A stretch of 54,694 bases of DNA. Origin: Candolleomyces eurysporus. Lineage: Eukaryota; Basidiomycota; Agaricomycetes; Agaricales; Psathyrellaceae. Each line of letters opens with the position of its first letter. The stretch's first letter is position 1. Where the stretch lies: assembly GCA_027579435.1 (NCBI GenBank), contig JANBPK010001232.1, positions 1 to 54,694 on the forward strand, in the 5' to 3' direction. This document shows, piece after piece, positions 1 through 11,283 of the stretch. Below the pieces are notes generated by a model. That model searched no databases. It saw only the letters and a program-made list of their open reading frames with translations, and was not told where the DNA came from. The position numbers and the translations under genes were made by a program.

Positions 1-369
1 GTTCAACACCTTGCTTCCTTCGTTATGCCACTGGATTACCGATATTTCTTGCCTTTGACAATTATCGGAAGATTCGACGCCAACCGTCCGCAGGAATCAT
101 ACGTGCTGGGTATGGGGGTCAGATCAATGTCAACTAATTCCTCATATCACCACCTCTGCTTGCGAACCATCCCCACCGGTTATGTCGACAGCACCGAGGA
201 AGGAGGTGCGGTGGTCAGCAACCCCATCACCGCGACCATGACAGTGATCCGTAGATCTGGGCTCGATTCTGGTGCTCTGGCAGTGTGCGTCGCATCAGGA
301 CGCGCAACGTCCATGAGGAGACAGTCTCCAGATGTACAGAATTTGTACTTATACGATTATCTTACATAG
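1..369 (+). CDS. F-box/WD-like protein, copy A (3' end only)
   Basis: Last exon of an F-box-like gene that starts before the window; reading frame 1 is open from the first base to a TAG at 367-369. The translated end is identical to the end of copy C (4898-5266), and the 3' flank stays nearly identical for more than 1 kb, so this is a recent tandem duplicate or, less likely, an assembly duplication. Only the C-terminal region, after the F-box and WD-like parts, is present. Function is inferred from copy C. Confidence 0.75.
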   Translation, partial: VQHLASFVMPLDYRYFLPLTIIGRFDANRPQESYVLGMGVRSMSTNSSYHHLCLRTIPTGYVDSTEEGGAVVSNPITATMTVIRRSGLDSGALAVCVASGRATSMRRQSPDVQNLYLYDYLT

Positions 370-1401
370 GGAACTGCGTCTACGGGAGAAATATATACGA
401 ATGCTGGGCTTCTATATTCTGTGACCTGTACCAGAACTGTTGTTTGCGAAGTTTACGATATATACCAAACTCATGACCTAAGGATATAGGACTATCCAAG
501 GAGAAGGTTCAGAGTCATTCTGGCGTATCTCCGTCTTATTAATAGAATAATCAGCGCTGAACACATCATGATGCTATCTTACTCCCCTCTTATGAGATGT
601 GACTGCCATTGACACTAGGGCGGACTGATGATGAGTACGCTGTAATTGTCTCATTTGATACGGGGTGTGCAGAACGCCGCAACTGAATGGACTTGATGAT
701 TCCATTTGAGGTGGCGAGGTGGCGGGGGTATCTTACTGTAGTCGGTGATTCGGTTGGTTGATCATACACTAAAATCCGGCTCGCAGTCGTAGCAGACTGG
801 CTGGCGGGTTTCTCAATGGAGAAAGACAGAGAATAGAGTCAGCTAAGGATTAGCGTGTCGTCTTCAGGTCATGAATGAGTTAGGAGACAAGCTGCATCGC
901 ACCTGTCGAGAAGTATTCCAAGATGGTCAACACTGAGGCAACTGGACAATGATTCCTGAGGATCCAAGCGAAGTAAGTGCTTTCGCAGACTGGCTACCTT
1001 TGAAGTATAATTCTTACTGGTTGATTCTTAAGATTGAAATGAGCAGCTCCCACTGTGCAGGATCTACCACTGGGAAGGCGGGGAATTTGGCTACGGCGAG
1101 CATCCTCCCCTGGCTTTGTACATGTACTCACCATGAACGCGCCCGAATGCCGATGTGGCAGTCACCTCTCTCGTAAAAGGGGAGTAATATGCGTTCGTGC
1201 CTACAAGTTCCGACGTGTTCAGCGGTTGAAATCTATTCATAAGGCGGAGATGTACCATAACGACTGTGAAAAGTCTCCTTGGAAATTCCAAAATCCTTAT
1301 ATCAACGGTTTGCTGCATATCTTAATATACTAAATGACAGTCCCAATACGGATCACAGAACAGAAGCTCAGCGCTCAGCGTTCAGTACTTGTATCTATGT
1401 T
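370..1401. repeat. Intergenic stretch, duplicated at 5267-6303
   Basis: Non-coding spacer between the convergent ends of copies A and B. It aligns almost base for base with 5267-6303 (for example the run around 600-700 matches that around 5520-5600), apart from point changes and a short insertion near 5463 in the second copy. No conserved reading frame or RNA gene was seen. Confidence 0.7.
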
Positions 1402-3224
1402 TCATACCGACGTATGTCTACTCTCCCATGTAAGGTACTCGAGGAAGTACAAATTCTGTGCATCTGAAATGTGCGACCGTCTGAACGCTGCGCGTCCCGA
1501 TGCAGAGCACACATCGACTCCATCCAAATCAGGCCCATTGTTACAAACCACGGTCATGGTCGCAGTGGTGGCGTTGCTGGCTGACACACCTCCCTCGGCG
1601 CTGGAGACATGACCTGCACTCAGCATTTCACAGGTGTCTATTGAGATTGTGCGTAGACAGAGGCAGTAATGCGAAGGGTTAGCTGGCAGTGGTCTGACTC
1701 CCATACCGAGCACAGATGTTTGTTGACGCGTGATTCCTATCGCCTTTGAAGGTAAGAAATATTGGTAATCAGCTGGCAGAACGAAGGAAGCAAGGTGTGA
1801 GACCGTGGCTTCCATTTGACGCCGGTCGGTGAGGTCGTTTTCTACGAAGACTCTATGAAGAGCATGGAAAACGGATTGTGAGCCTGCGGCGAAAGGCCGT
1901 GCGACCACATCAAGTACCAAGGAGCGCGGGTCAGGGTTTAAACTCGGGAGAATGTAGTAAATCAGTTGCCTGTCTTTGGGAACTGATAGAGATAGTTTGA
2001 CGGTAAGGTCTGGGGTAGGAGGCTCTACCCCTTCCACAGGCTGATGCAAGGGGAAGGGGAAGGTGATGGGACCAGGGGGCACCGGACAGAGATATCTGTC
2101 TTTGAATGGAACACTCCATAGGGAGATCGTCAAATCATGGTGAACCAGCGCAACGAAGGCACCAGTGAAACCGGTCTATCCGGAGATTCCGAAGAGTGGC
2201 ATCAGTGAACCGTCTGCAAGCAATGAAAGAGCTCCATACACACCAAGCCCACGGGGCGACCTCGATAAGGCACTAAAGTATATTGTCCGAGAATGAAGTC
2301 CCATAGGGTGTCTGCGAACGCAGTCTGTATGTATACACGACTAGAATGCAGCCATAGCCTACAAAAGGACGTCAAGTCGGAGGTGCTGATGCGAAAGGAG
2401 GCTAACGTGACAAAGGCGACGTCTCGTTCTGCTTGGGAGATATCGAAGATTGGTGCTCTGGAACGACAGAGATAGGAAATCCAAGTCAAGCATATTCAGA
2501 TGCGATCCGAGGGACAAGGGTACGAGGTACTTACACCATTTCTTGTCCAGATGCCACCATCGCAACCCTCAGTTTACTTTCGTCTACGATGCAAACAACA
2601 AGATCTTGCACCACTATCGGATACTCCATCCCTAGCCCGTGTTCTGAGACTAGATTCGAACCTTCGCGATGTGCTGCACCCACGGGACCGATGTCCCAGA
2701 GCCGGAGGGAGCTCTTGTCTGCGGTGAGAAGGAATCGTCCTCCGGGGACAAAACGTAATCTTGTATCTTTCGGCAGAGAATCGGAGGGCCATGCATCCGA
2801 CACCTTAGTGGTCGAAATAGGTTCCAGTTCGTCAAGGTTTGATGATCCCTCGGTACCGTTCACATGATGCTTTTCTATCATCCGCTTCCAGCGATGAGGA
2901 CCCAAAGTGACGTGTTGGATCGCTTCAAGATCCATTGTATCGAAGGAGTAAGACTGCTGAAACAATCCTTCGTGGCGACAAAGAGAGCGGAGGACGGAGG
3001 CCCAGATACCTTTTTGGTTTAACATGGAACGAAGCAAGTGGGATGTCTTAAAATGCAATGAGGATGACAACCGTGACCAGGATAGCATGTTAATCACGCA
3101 CCGCACTCAACGATAGGACGTCTTGAGGTTCCAAAGATGCAATCACGTCGACCCAGAGCTCACTCGGAAACTCTTCCAAAAACTTGGACTGACGAGGGGA
3201 GATTCGGCTAGTGTGATCGTCCAT
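1402..3224 (-). CDS. F-box/WD-like protein, copy B (complete, 4 exons)
   Basis: Model: complement(1402..2175, 2244..2457, 2535..3046, 3102..3224), 540 aa, all phases closing. Exon 1 begins MDDHTS and carries an F-box-like segment, residues about 17-60 (FPSELWVDVIASLEPQDVL..., then a leuc-rich turn after the first intron). Exon 2 contains a WD/beta-propeller-like motif (PGGRFLLTADKSSLRLWDIG). F-box proteins are substrate receptors of SCF ubiquitin ligases, in which the F-box binds Skp1; the substrate here is unknown. A TAG that looks like an in-frame stop near 2176 is the 3' splice site of intron 3; copies C and D have AAG in the same place, which supports the intron. Copy D is nearly identical over exons 1-3. 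The gene converges on copy A and is divergent from copy C. Confidence 0.75.
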
Positions 3225-3524
3225 TGGTGTTCAAGCTTGGGAGAGGTTGAAGCTGTTGTACACGTGTTGGACAATGTGGTCTTGTTGCGCAAGGTTAGGC
3301 ATCAAGGCCTGACCGATCAATCGATATTGTAGCGGATACAGCCAAGATAGCTAGAAATGAAAATGAACGACGAGACAAATTCCAACTGTTTTCGGTGCTT
3401 GCAGACCTTTGCCGCCAGTGACGACAGGCCGATGGCCCTGATGCATAACAAGACCACATTGTTCCGATCGGCCACGATGCCGTGGACAGCAGAGATCGTT
3501 CTTGCCCTCATTCTTGCAGCACCA
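3225..3524. promoter_or_regulatory. Shared divergent upstream region of copies B and C
   Basis: About 300 bp separate the two start codons, so promoters for both genes should lie here. No clear TATA box was recognised. The part next to B keeps similarity to the region upstream of copy D (12746 onwards). Confidence 0.35.
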
Positions 3525-5266
3525 ATGGACCACCCCACTAGCAGGGCTCAAATCTCCTCACAACAGTCCGAATTTCTTGAAGAGTTTCCGAGTGAACTCT
3601 GGGCTGAGGTGATCGAGTCTCTTGAGCCTCTAGATATCCTATCGTTGAGCACTGTGCGTGATTGACTTGCTCTCATGGTTGTGATCCTCATCTCTCTTGA
3701 AGACATGTCGCCTTCTTCGTTCCACGTTAAACCAAAAAGGTGTCTGGGTCTCCGTTCTCCGGACCCTTTGTCGCCGCGGAGGCCTGCTTCAATCGTCTTA
3801 CCCCTTCGATACCATGAATCTTGGAGCGGTCCAACGCGCCGCTTTGGGTCCTCATCGCTGGAGGCGGATGATAGCGAACCACCATGTGAACGATATCGAG
3901 GGATCGCCGAACCTTACCGAACTGGACCCCACTTCGACTACCAAAGTGTCTGATGTATTGAATGCTACGAAATTCCGTTTGGTCCCCGGAGGAAGATTCC
4001 TTCTCACTGCAGACAAGAATTCTCTCCGAATCTGGGACCTTGGCCCCGCAAGTGCAGCTAATTGCGTAGGCTCGAAGCTAATCTCAGAACACCGGCTGGG
4101 AGTGGAGAATGCGATAGAGGTGAAAGACCTCGTTGTTTGCCTCGTGGATGATAGTAAATTGCGGGTTGCGGTGGCGATATCCGGACATGAAATAGTGTAA
4201 GAGCCTTACACCCTTTCCTATCCGCGTCCAAGTACTGACTTGGATTTCATCCCTTATGTTACTCTAGGGCACGGATCCTTGATATCTCCCCGGCGGAACA
4301 CGACGCAGCGTTTGTCACGTTGGCCTCACTCCGCACCGGCACCGGGGGCATGGGGTCCTTCTGTAGGCTATGGCTGCATCCTAGTCGTGTATACATACAG
4401 ATTCGGGATGTAGGAATCCTCTGGGAATTCATGCTCGGACAATATGCTTTGGTGCCTTATCAAAATCGGCCCCCGCATACAGTGGTGTGTATGAAACTCT
4501 TTCATTGCTCTCAAAAGGCTCACTGATGCCATCCTTCGGAATTCACGAGAAGATCGGTTTTACTGGTGCCTTTGTTGCACTCATCCACCAGAATTCGATG
4601 TCTCTATGGAGTGTTCCATTCAAAGACAGATATCTCCACCCGGTGCCTCTTGGTCCCATCACCGTCCCCCAGGGGTTAGAGCCTCCTACCCCAGACCTTA
4701 CTGTCGAACTGTCTCTACCAGTCCCCAGAGACAGGGGGCTGTTTTACTACATACCCTCTAGCTTGAACCCTGAGCCGTGCTCCTTGATATTTGAAGTGAC
4801 GGACCGGCCTTTTGCCGCGGAGCCGCTCCCTTTCTTTGCCCAGTATAGAGTCGTCATGAAACAGGATCTCACCAACCGGCATGAAATTAAAGCCACGGTT
4901 CAACACCTTGCTTCCTTCGTTATGCCACTGGATTACCGATATTTCTTGCCTTTGACAATTATCGGAAGATTCGACGCCAACCGTCCGCAGGAATCATACG
5001 TGCTGGGTATGGGGGTCAGATCAATGTCAACTAATTCCTCATATCACCACCTCTGCTTGCGAACCATCCCCACCGGTTATGTCGACAGCACCGAGGAAGG
5101 AGGTGCGGTGGTCAGCAACCCCATCACCGCGACCATGACAGTGATCCGTAGATCTGGGCTCGATTCTGGTGCTCTGGCAGTGTGCGTCGCATCAGGACGC
5201 GCAACGTCCATGAGGAGACAGTCTCCAGATGTACAGAATTTGTACTTATACGATTATCTTACATAG
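3525..5266 (+). CDS. F-box/WD-like protein, copy C (complete, 4 exons)
   Basis: Model: join(3525..3653, 3703..4196, 4268..4484, 4553..5266), 517 aa, all phases closing. Exon 1 starts MDHPTSRAQ and holds the F-box core FPSELWAEVIESLEPLDIL. Exon 2 carries the WD-like motif PGGRFLLTADKNSLRIWDLG. The exon phases are the same as in copy B: 43 codons, then phase 2, phase 0, and a long last exon. Protein identity to B is moderate, so B and C are older paralogues, whereas A and C are recent duplicates. Expected role: SCF-type adaptor with unknown target. The start ATG is the one matching the MDDHTS start of B and D. Confidence 0.78.
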
Positions 5267-6303
5267 GGAAGTGCGTCTACGTGAGAAATAGATACGAATG
5301 CTGGGCTTCTATATTCTGTGACCTGTACCAGAAACTGTTGTTTGCGAAGTTTATGATATATACCAAACTCATAACCTAAGGATATAGGACTATCCAAGGA
5401 GAAGGTTCAGAGTCATTCTGGCGTATCTCCGTCTTATTGATAGAATAATCAGCGCTGAACACGTCGCCATTCGTGGGCATGAACACATCATGATGCTATC
5501 TTACTCCCCTCTTATGAGATGTGACTGCCATTGACACTAGGGCGGACTGATGATGAGTACGCTGTAATTGTCTCATTTGATACGGGGTGTGCAGAACGCC
5601 GCAACTGAATGGACTTGATGATTCCATTCGAGGTGGCGAGGTGGCGGGGGTATCTTACTGTAGTCGGTGATTCGGTTGGTTGATCATACACTAAAATCCG
5701 GCTCGCAGTCGTAGCAGACTGGCTGGCGGGTTTCTCAATGGAGAAAGACAGAGAATAGGGTCAGCTAAGGATTAGCATGTCGACTTCAGGTCATGAATGA
5801 GTTAGGAGATAAGCTGCATCGCACCTGTTGAGAAGTATACCAAGATGGTTAACACCGAGGCAACTGGACAATGATTCCTGAGGATCCAATCGAAGTAAGT
5901 GCTTTGGCAGACTGGCTGACTTTGAAGTATAATTCTTACTGGTTGATTCTAAAGATTGAAATGAGCAGCTCCCACTTTGCAGGATCTATCACTGGGAAGG
6001 CGGAGAATTTGGCTACGGCGAGCATCCTCCCTTGGCTGTGTAAATGTACTCGCCATGACCGCGACCCAATGCCGATGTGGCAGTCACCTCTCTCATAAAA
6101 GGAGAGTAAGATCCCTTCGTGCCTATAAGTTCCGACGTGTTCAGCACTTGAAATCTATTCATAAGGCGGAGATGTACCATAACGACTGTGGAAAGTCTGC
6201 TTGGAGATTCCAAAATCCATATATCAGCGGTTTGCTGCATATCTTAATATACTAAATGACAGTCCCAATATGGATCACAGAACAGAAGCTCAGCGCTCAG
6301 CGT
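5267..6303. repeat. Second copy of the spacer at 370-1401
   Basis: Near-identical to 370-1401 with scattered substitutions and a short insertion at about 5463-5485. Together with copy C and B' it forms the second unit of a tandem duplication of roughly 1.7 kb (1 to about 1735 against 4898 to about 6627). No gene seen. Confidence 0.7.
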
Positions 6304-6628
6304 TCAGTACTTGTATCTATGTTTCATACCGATGTCTACTCTCCCATGTAAGGTACTCGAGGAAGTACAAATTCTGTGTATCTGAAATGTGCGGCCGTCT
6401 GAACGCTGCGCGTCCTGATGCAGAGCACACATCGACTCCATCCAAATCAGGCCCATTGTTACGAACCACGGTCTCGCAGTGGTAGGGTTGCTGGCTGACA
6501 CGCCTCCCTCGGCGCTGGAGACATGAGCTACGCTCTGCATTCCACAGGTGTTTGTTGAGATTGTGCGTAGATTAGCTGGCAGTGGTCTGACCCCCATACC
6601 CAGCACGGATGTTTGTTGACGCGTGATT
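6304..6628 (-). pseudogene. F-box-like copy B' (truncated, frameshifted)
   Basis: Matches the C-terminal coding end of copy B (1402 to about 1735) on the minus strand. Small deletions relative to B break the frame: 4 bp near 6333, and further losses around 6475 and 6570. Homology stops abruptly at about 6628, where an unrelated GC-rich inverted repeat begins. No F-box or WD-like part is left. It is a duplication remnant. Confidence 0.7.
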
Positions 6629-8309
6629 GGGGGCTTGCCCCCATAAGTTGTCTGGAGGGGCCGGATTTTGCTTGGTGGCGATGCATGGTCGGGTGTATAG
6701 CCACCTCCCTGCGCGGGTGATTAGTTAATAACGACAGGTAGCGCGGCTCTGCCGCTAAGCCCGCTACTCTAATGCTCCTTTTGGAGAAGCTACACCGTAA
6801 AGACTCGAACACTACAAATTTACAATTCCAGATCAATCAACAGAATACACATCGTCCAAATCGTCTTCCAATCCATTCTGTGAGTGTTGGTCATTCCGAA
6901 ATGGTTGCTCGCAAATCAGCGTACCTTGCACATCCAAGGGATTCAGTAAGATCGCATGAGCAGGCATCCCGTAATTTCTCAGCGTTTCCCAGAAGCTTTC
7001 ATGGGCCCTGAGCTCTCTTCACGTCGCGTAATTGAGTATGTACCGATAAAAAAAATGCGATCGTTGCTTGCTCGAACGACGATGATTATTTCGTTCACAT
7101 TGTGATCTCGGAGTCACTGATACCTATATTACACAATATTAGCAACGGGTCGTCCATGTCAATTGCTTCAGAGCTTACCCTCACCTCTCGTTCTCAGAAG
7201 CTCGGGCATGATCACAGTGTAAGTACTGTCTTATCCTTCTTTCTACAGTCATAATAGATTATACCATTCTTATCTGTGCCTCCATAGGGCGTGGATGTGT
7301 ATGTCAAGTCAACGAGAAGGAATCTAGACTGGTACTTGCCGCCACGNCGTATACTGCTCCGAGAAGCGTAACAGCATGTACGAGAGAGCGAAAGAATGGT
7401 ACGGCGCCTGTGTCTTGATGGAGAACATGACCGCAAACTTCGCATGCCCTGCTTTGCCGAAACGAATTGGGCATCCCTCCAGACAAAAGCAAAGATCGAA
7501 CGATGTAGGACATGCTTTGCAGCATCGACTGTATACACGCAAGGATAGATGGATGAGGACGGTAATTCCGATCGCAGCTTAGCAAAGTAAAATCGCGGCT
7601 TCAACACACGTACCCACCGCCAGCAAGGAGGCGAGGGGCGAGATTAGCGTAAGCAGTACATAGGTCCATATGTCGGCAGCCAAAGTCGACTGAGAAGGGT
7701 AACAAGCAAAGGTGGGGCAAGCAGGACCATGAGAGGCGAGGCATTCGCCGCGGAGGAGGTGCGGAAGCAATGAGAACCGCAGATCCTCGTAAGAAGAGGA
7801 TGGGTTTGCATGTGGGCAGTGGGCCGCAANGGGGGGGCAGCAGGCGAGCGACGCGGTTTGTGCCATATGGAGATGAAATGATTAACATTAATATATTTGT
7901 AACGATAGGGACAGCGTGAGCACTCCAGTACGGAGAGGAAGAAGGCATAGTCGACCTGAAAGCGGTGTGGATCAGAGAGATGAACTGCGCTAGCAGAGAA
8001 AAATGGCTTACCAAATGAAGAGGGTATGGGAACAAGGGATGGAGGGTGAGACAGGTTTAGACAGGAGGCTGGTCGGCGATGGGCAAGCAATTGGGGAGCA
8101 CTGAGATGAAGTGTTGACAACCGAGCTAGTATAGAGAATCAAGGACCTAGGGCGAAAGCGGATCGACAGGTTTGGTAAGGCACGGGGAGGCGACGAAGTG
8201 CTGGGGTGCGAAGGGAGATGATGGTCGAGAGACAAGAGGCGAAAGCGGGAGTGGAAACTCATGACAAAGGCTGTGCACCTTTCTGGAGGTTTCAGGGTAA
8301 GTATAAAGA

Positions 8310-8330
8310 CCCGCTACTTAGAGTAGCGGG
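8310..8330. repeat. Hairpin (9-bp stem, 3-nt loop)
   Basis: CCCGCTACT / TAG / AGTAGCGGG is a perfect inverted repeat. Its right arm, with the loop, is the reverse complement of the 13-bp motif at 6759-6771. Confidence 0.8.
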
Positions 8331-8348
8331 CATAGTTTTAGTTATTAC

Positions 8349-8368
8349 TAGTACTACTAGTAGTACTA
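8349..8368. repeat. Perfect 20-bp palindrome
   Basis: The 20 bases equal their own reverse complement; it is built of TAGTACTAC-type units and sits 18 bp from the hairpin at 8310-8330. Confidence 0.85.
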
Positions 8369-8480
8369 CAGTATAGCCCTGCTGGAATGGTACACAGCCA
8401 CTCTGCTGGCGCGGCCAACTCATAGCTCGGTCAATCGTGTATTTTGTTGCCCGCTACCGTTACTCTAAGCTCTTAACAGA

Positions 8481-8813
8481 CCCCGAATACTTCATTGAAC
8501 TTGTGTAAAAAAACTGTTTAAACTACGAGAAATAAAGCTCTTCAACTTGCTCTTGACGCGCCAACACTCAGATTGACAATTGACAATAAAAAATTCGGAT
8601 TAAGCAAGCCCCCTGCTATCACGTATGACGCATTGCGTCATGCGGAAAACCTGTATACAGATTGCTTCCTGGTTATCGTTAACCTCGAAACAGTCACACC
8701 GAGCGGCGGGAAGGAGCACGCTGAGCCACATCACTCTGATAGCATATATTCGTCCTTGGATGCGATCGGGAGGTCTCCGGCAGCAAACTGAGCTTGTCTA
8801 TTCTTCTATCAAC
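8481..8813. other. Intergenic, nothing recognised
   Basis: Short frames only, no splice-supported gene and no repeats recognised. Confidence 0.4.
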
Positions 8814-8958
8814 TGCCACAGATCTGCCGACCTCTCATACAGATCTACAGTAAGGGGCAGGCCTGTACGAGCTTGGCAGATAAACCAAACGGCATGATCT
8901 ACAAAGCAAGCAGATCTCGGGCAGACATGGAATATCTGCCGACCGACTTTTCGCTGAT
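8814..8958. repeat. 145-bp dispersed repeat R, copy 1
   Basis: Ungapped match of 145 bp to 11390-11534 in the same orientation with only a handful of mismatches. It begins TGCCACAGATCTGCC and ends TTTTCGCTGAT. It contains AGATCTGCC-type inverted motifs. The second copy abuts F-box copy D exactly, so R probably moved or recombined there. Confidence 0.8.
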
Positions 8959-9767
8959 TGAAGTCATCAAGATGGGAACACAAGTCGGTCAGCGATGAGA
9001 TTGCAGCGTACAAACCGCGGCTTCAGATAGCCTTCAGACCATGAGTAGTAGAATAGACGTCTTAGGTGGCATTGAGAAATGTGAATTCGGGAGAGGGATT
9101 GACATGGAGGCGAAGGGAACGGGTACGATGGGGTAGCCCCGCCGAAGTCTCGCCCCATCAATGCCTTTGCAGCACTGCCAGCTAATCTTGTTCAACCCTG
9201 GTCCACTGAAAGCTAGGCTTCTCCAAATCTGTCTCTTTTTTCTCTCTATCTTTTTGGACGGGCGGCTATCTGGGGAAGCAGTGTCCTCCGCTTCTCTGTA
9301 TGGCAGTACAAATGATTCATGGGAAGGATACGATGAGGGAAGAGTTCTGATGAAAACGCCGTCACCCAGGTTATCACGATTTACCTACTCGTCACCCTGC
9401 AGATCGCCGAGAGTCCCTCAGTCGTCGTGAGTTTCACGAGGATCAAGCAGTGGGTTCTGATGCCATAAGGCAAAGATGCACTACGTCGGTTGATCGTGCT
9501 GCGTCAATGCTTCCATTTCGCTGCAACAGGGTCATATCCTTCCACCTATAATCGTAGTTTGTTTGATTAAAGAAGTTGATGGTGAGAAATCTGTCTTGTT
9601 CTAACCATAGCTCACCTTCTCTTCTGCATCTTATCATCATCATGGAGAACGCAAGCGGGAGTCAAGGAGTCATATAAAGGTCGTCCTTGTATGAATCTGG
9701 ACGGCTCCCCACAGCTGGTCTGTGCATCTAACTCCAGTTTCCAAGTCCTTGCTCTCATCAGACCCTC
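8959..9767. other. Intergenic, nothing recognised
   Basis: No frame with family similarity or convincing splice structure was seen; the 3' part should include the upstream region of the small gene at 9768. Confidence 0.4.
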
Positions 9768-10050
9768 ATGCACGCCTCGATTTCATTCATCCTTCCGTTA
9801 TTTGTCTCACTCATAGTCCTTTGGGCTCACTTTGCCTATGCTTCCCCTCTACCCTTCATCACGGACGCAGACTCAAAAAGTATAACAACTAACGTTTGGC
9901 AGGACCCACGTATTGTTCCACGATCGCCGGTAAGAAGCCAACCATACACATACACAAGGAAATTATAGCGGAGCCTGATTTGAGGATCTTATACAGCAAA
10001 GCGGATGGGAAACGAGTTTCTGGCAAGTAACGCCCGGGAACGTAATTTAA
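9768..10050 (+). CDS. Possible small secreted protein (2 exons)
   Basis: Model: join(9768..9929, 9997..10050), 71 aa. The first 26 or so residues form a good signal peptide: a short polar start, the hydrophobic stretch ISFILPLFVSLIVLWAHF, then a small-residue cleavage region around AYAS. The 67-nt intron has GTAAGA at the donor, a CTGAT-like branch point and ACAG at the acceptor, and both exons join in phase. The mature part is about 45 residues, without cysteines, and matches no family I know. A single-exon reading of 66 aa is also open, so the gene could be spurious or the intron wrong. Confidence 0.35.
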
Positions 10051-11283
10051 AGACACCAGGAGGATACGAAGTGCTCAGATATTTATTGTCATTTGAAGTA
10101 CCAGTACTTGATCAGCCGCCAGTAGTGTTTTCACGAGTTAGACGTCTTAGGCGAGCGACAGAGCTTTTTCTTCTTGTGATATGTATGATGTTAAAGAAAC
10201 ACTCGCTTACCGTCTTGTTGACCCTTTCTTCATCTCATCGCCCTGCAAGCAGGCCCGCCGCCTTGTAAGAACACCCGACTATGCTCCACAAGGGGATGCC
10301 CGGGAACTCAGACGCCCACAGGTTGTATTCTGAGTATATCGTTGGAAATATTTAACTCGAGTTCGCTGCTGCTAGGACTGCATTTAAGACATCTTGTTTG
10401 CATCCTCTTACTAAGATGCCCCGAAACGCCTGTCGCGAGTGCTCGAAGGGGACGACGAGTGGGGGTGGCTTCAGTTGATTCCGTGTTTTACTGTGATATG
10501 TTGATGTATCCATACTGCTGTAAATGCTTGAAAAATGCAAATGCTGACCTTGAGAAGGGAATTTGAACGCCAGAAAGGTTAATCATTCTATTTGGAAGCA
10601 CAGTCTGTGCCCACATGAGGTCATCACCGCCACCACTTGAAAATCGGGAAGCAGACGGAGGATGGACTCTGTCCTTAGATCTGTGTATCACCTGACGACT
10701 CACTAGTGTGAAATTCAGAGCTCTGCACGCAACGATCACAATTCCGTGATTATATTGTCCTACTGAATGCTTTGAAGTACACGTTCTGCCCGCTCGTGTT
10801 CGTCGAATTTCGCCCAACCCATCCAAGCCATTTGAAGCACTGCCAAACAATTTACAAAGCTCTGACGCTCGAGCGGGCTTGAGTAGCATTGCTTGTATGT
10901 GCCCGGGTTAGCAACGAACAGATGAAGGTACAATGGAAACATCAAAACAGAGCTGTCCCAATTCCCTCTATATGCTGTATCCTATCCATTGGATTCTGGG
11001 TGCAGTGTAAAACGGTTGGCCCTCAGTAATCAATTTGAGCCCCTCCAATCTTCACCAGAATTCGCCCGTCTTGGAGCGGATAGTAGTGAACTCAGATTCC
11101 ATCGTGATACAGGTACATCCGGAACACATCCTTCCAATGTGAATGATGGAAAGTCAAGGGATACTGAGTGATCTTGTACTGTTAAAGTTTACGCTGTTAC
11201 GTCCCTGTACTGTTTGAGGTTTATTTGGATGTAGTTTGAAGCCCTGTACTCGTACTCTACATTCAAAAATGCGAACTCTCTTC
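10051..11283. other. Intergenic, nothing recognised
   Basis: About 1.2 kb without a splice-supported gene or recognisable repeat. The overlapping minus-strand frames around 10490-10945 show no family features. Confidence 0.4.

Larger units (their letters stand above)
6628..8480. mobile_element. Possible non-autonomous mobile element or element debris
   Basis: This stretch interrupts homology to the F-box gene B at 6628. It contains a perfect 13-bp inverted repeat pair (6759-6771, GCCCGCTACTCTA, and 8319-8331), a 9-bp-stem hairpin (8310-8330), a 20-bp perfect palindrome (8349-8368) and a related direct copy of the repeat motif at about 8449-8470. No transposase was recognised. A minus-strand frame starting MSFHSRF at 8262, with a plausible intron near 8012, could be a gene but resembles nothing I know and includes an N at 7830. 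Element boundaries are uncertain and no target-site duplication was found. Confidence 0.35.

Noticed and set aside
2176..2180. Apparent nonsense codon (TAG) in F-box copy B
   Set aside because: It coincides with the 3' splice site of intron 3; copies C and D carry AAG there and the same GTGTGTATG donor, so the stop is intronic.
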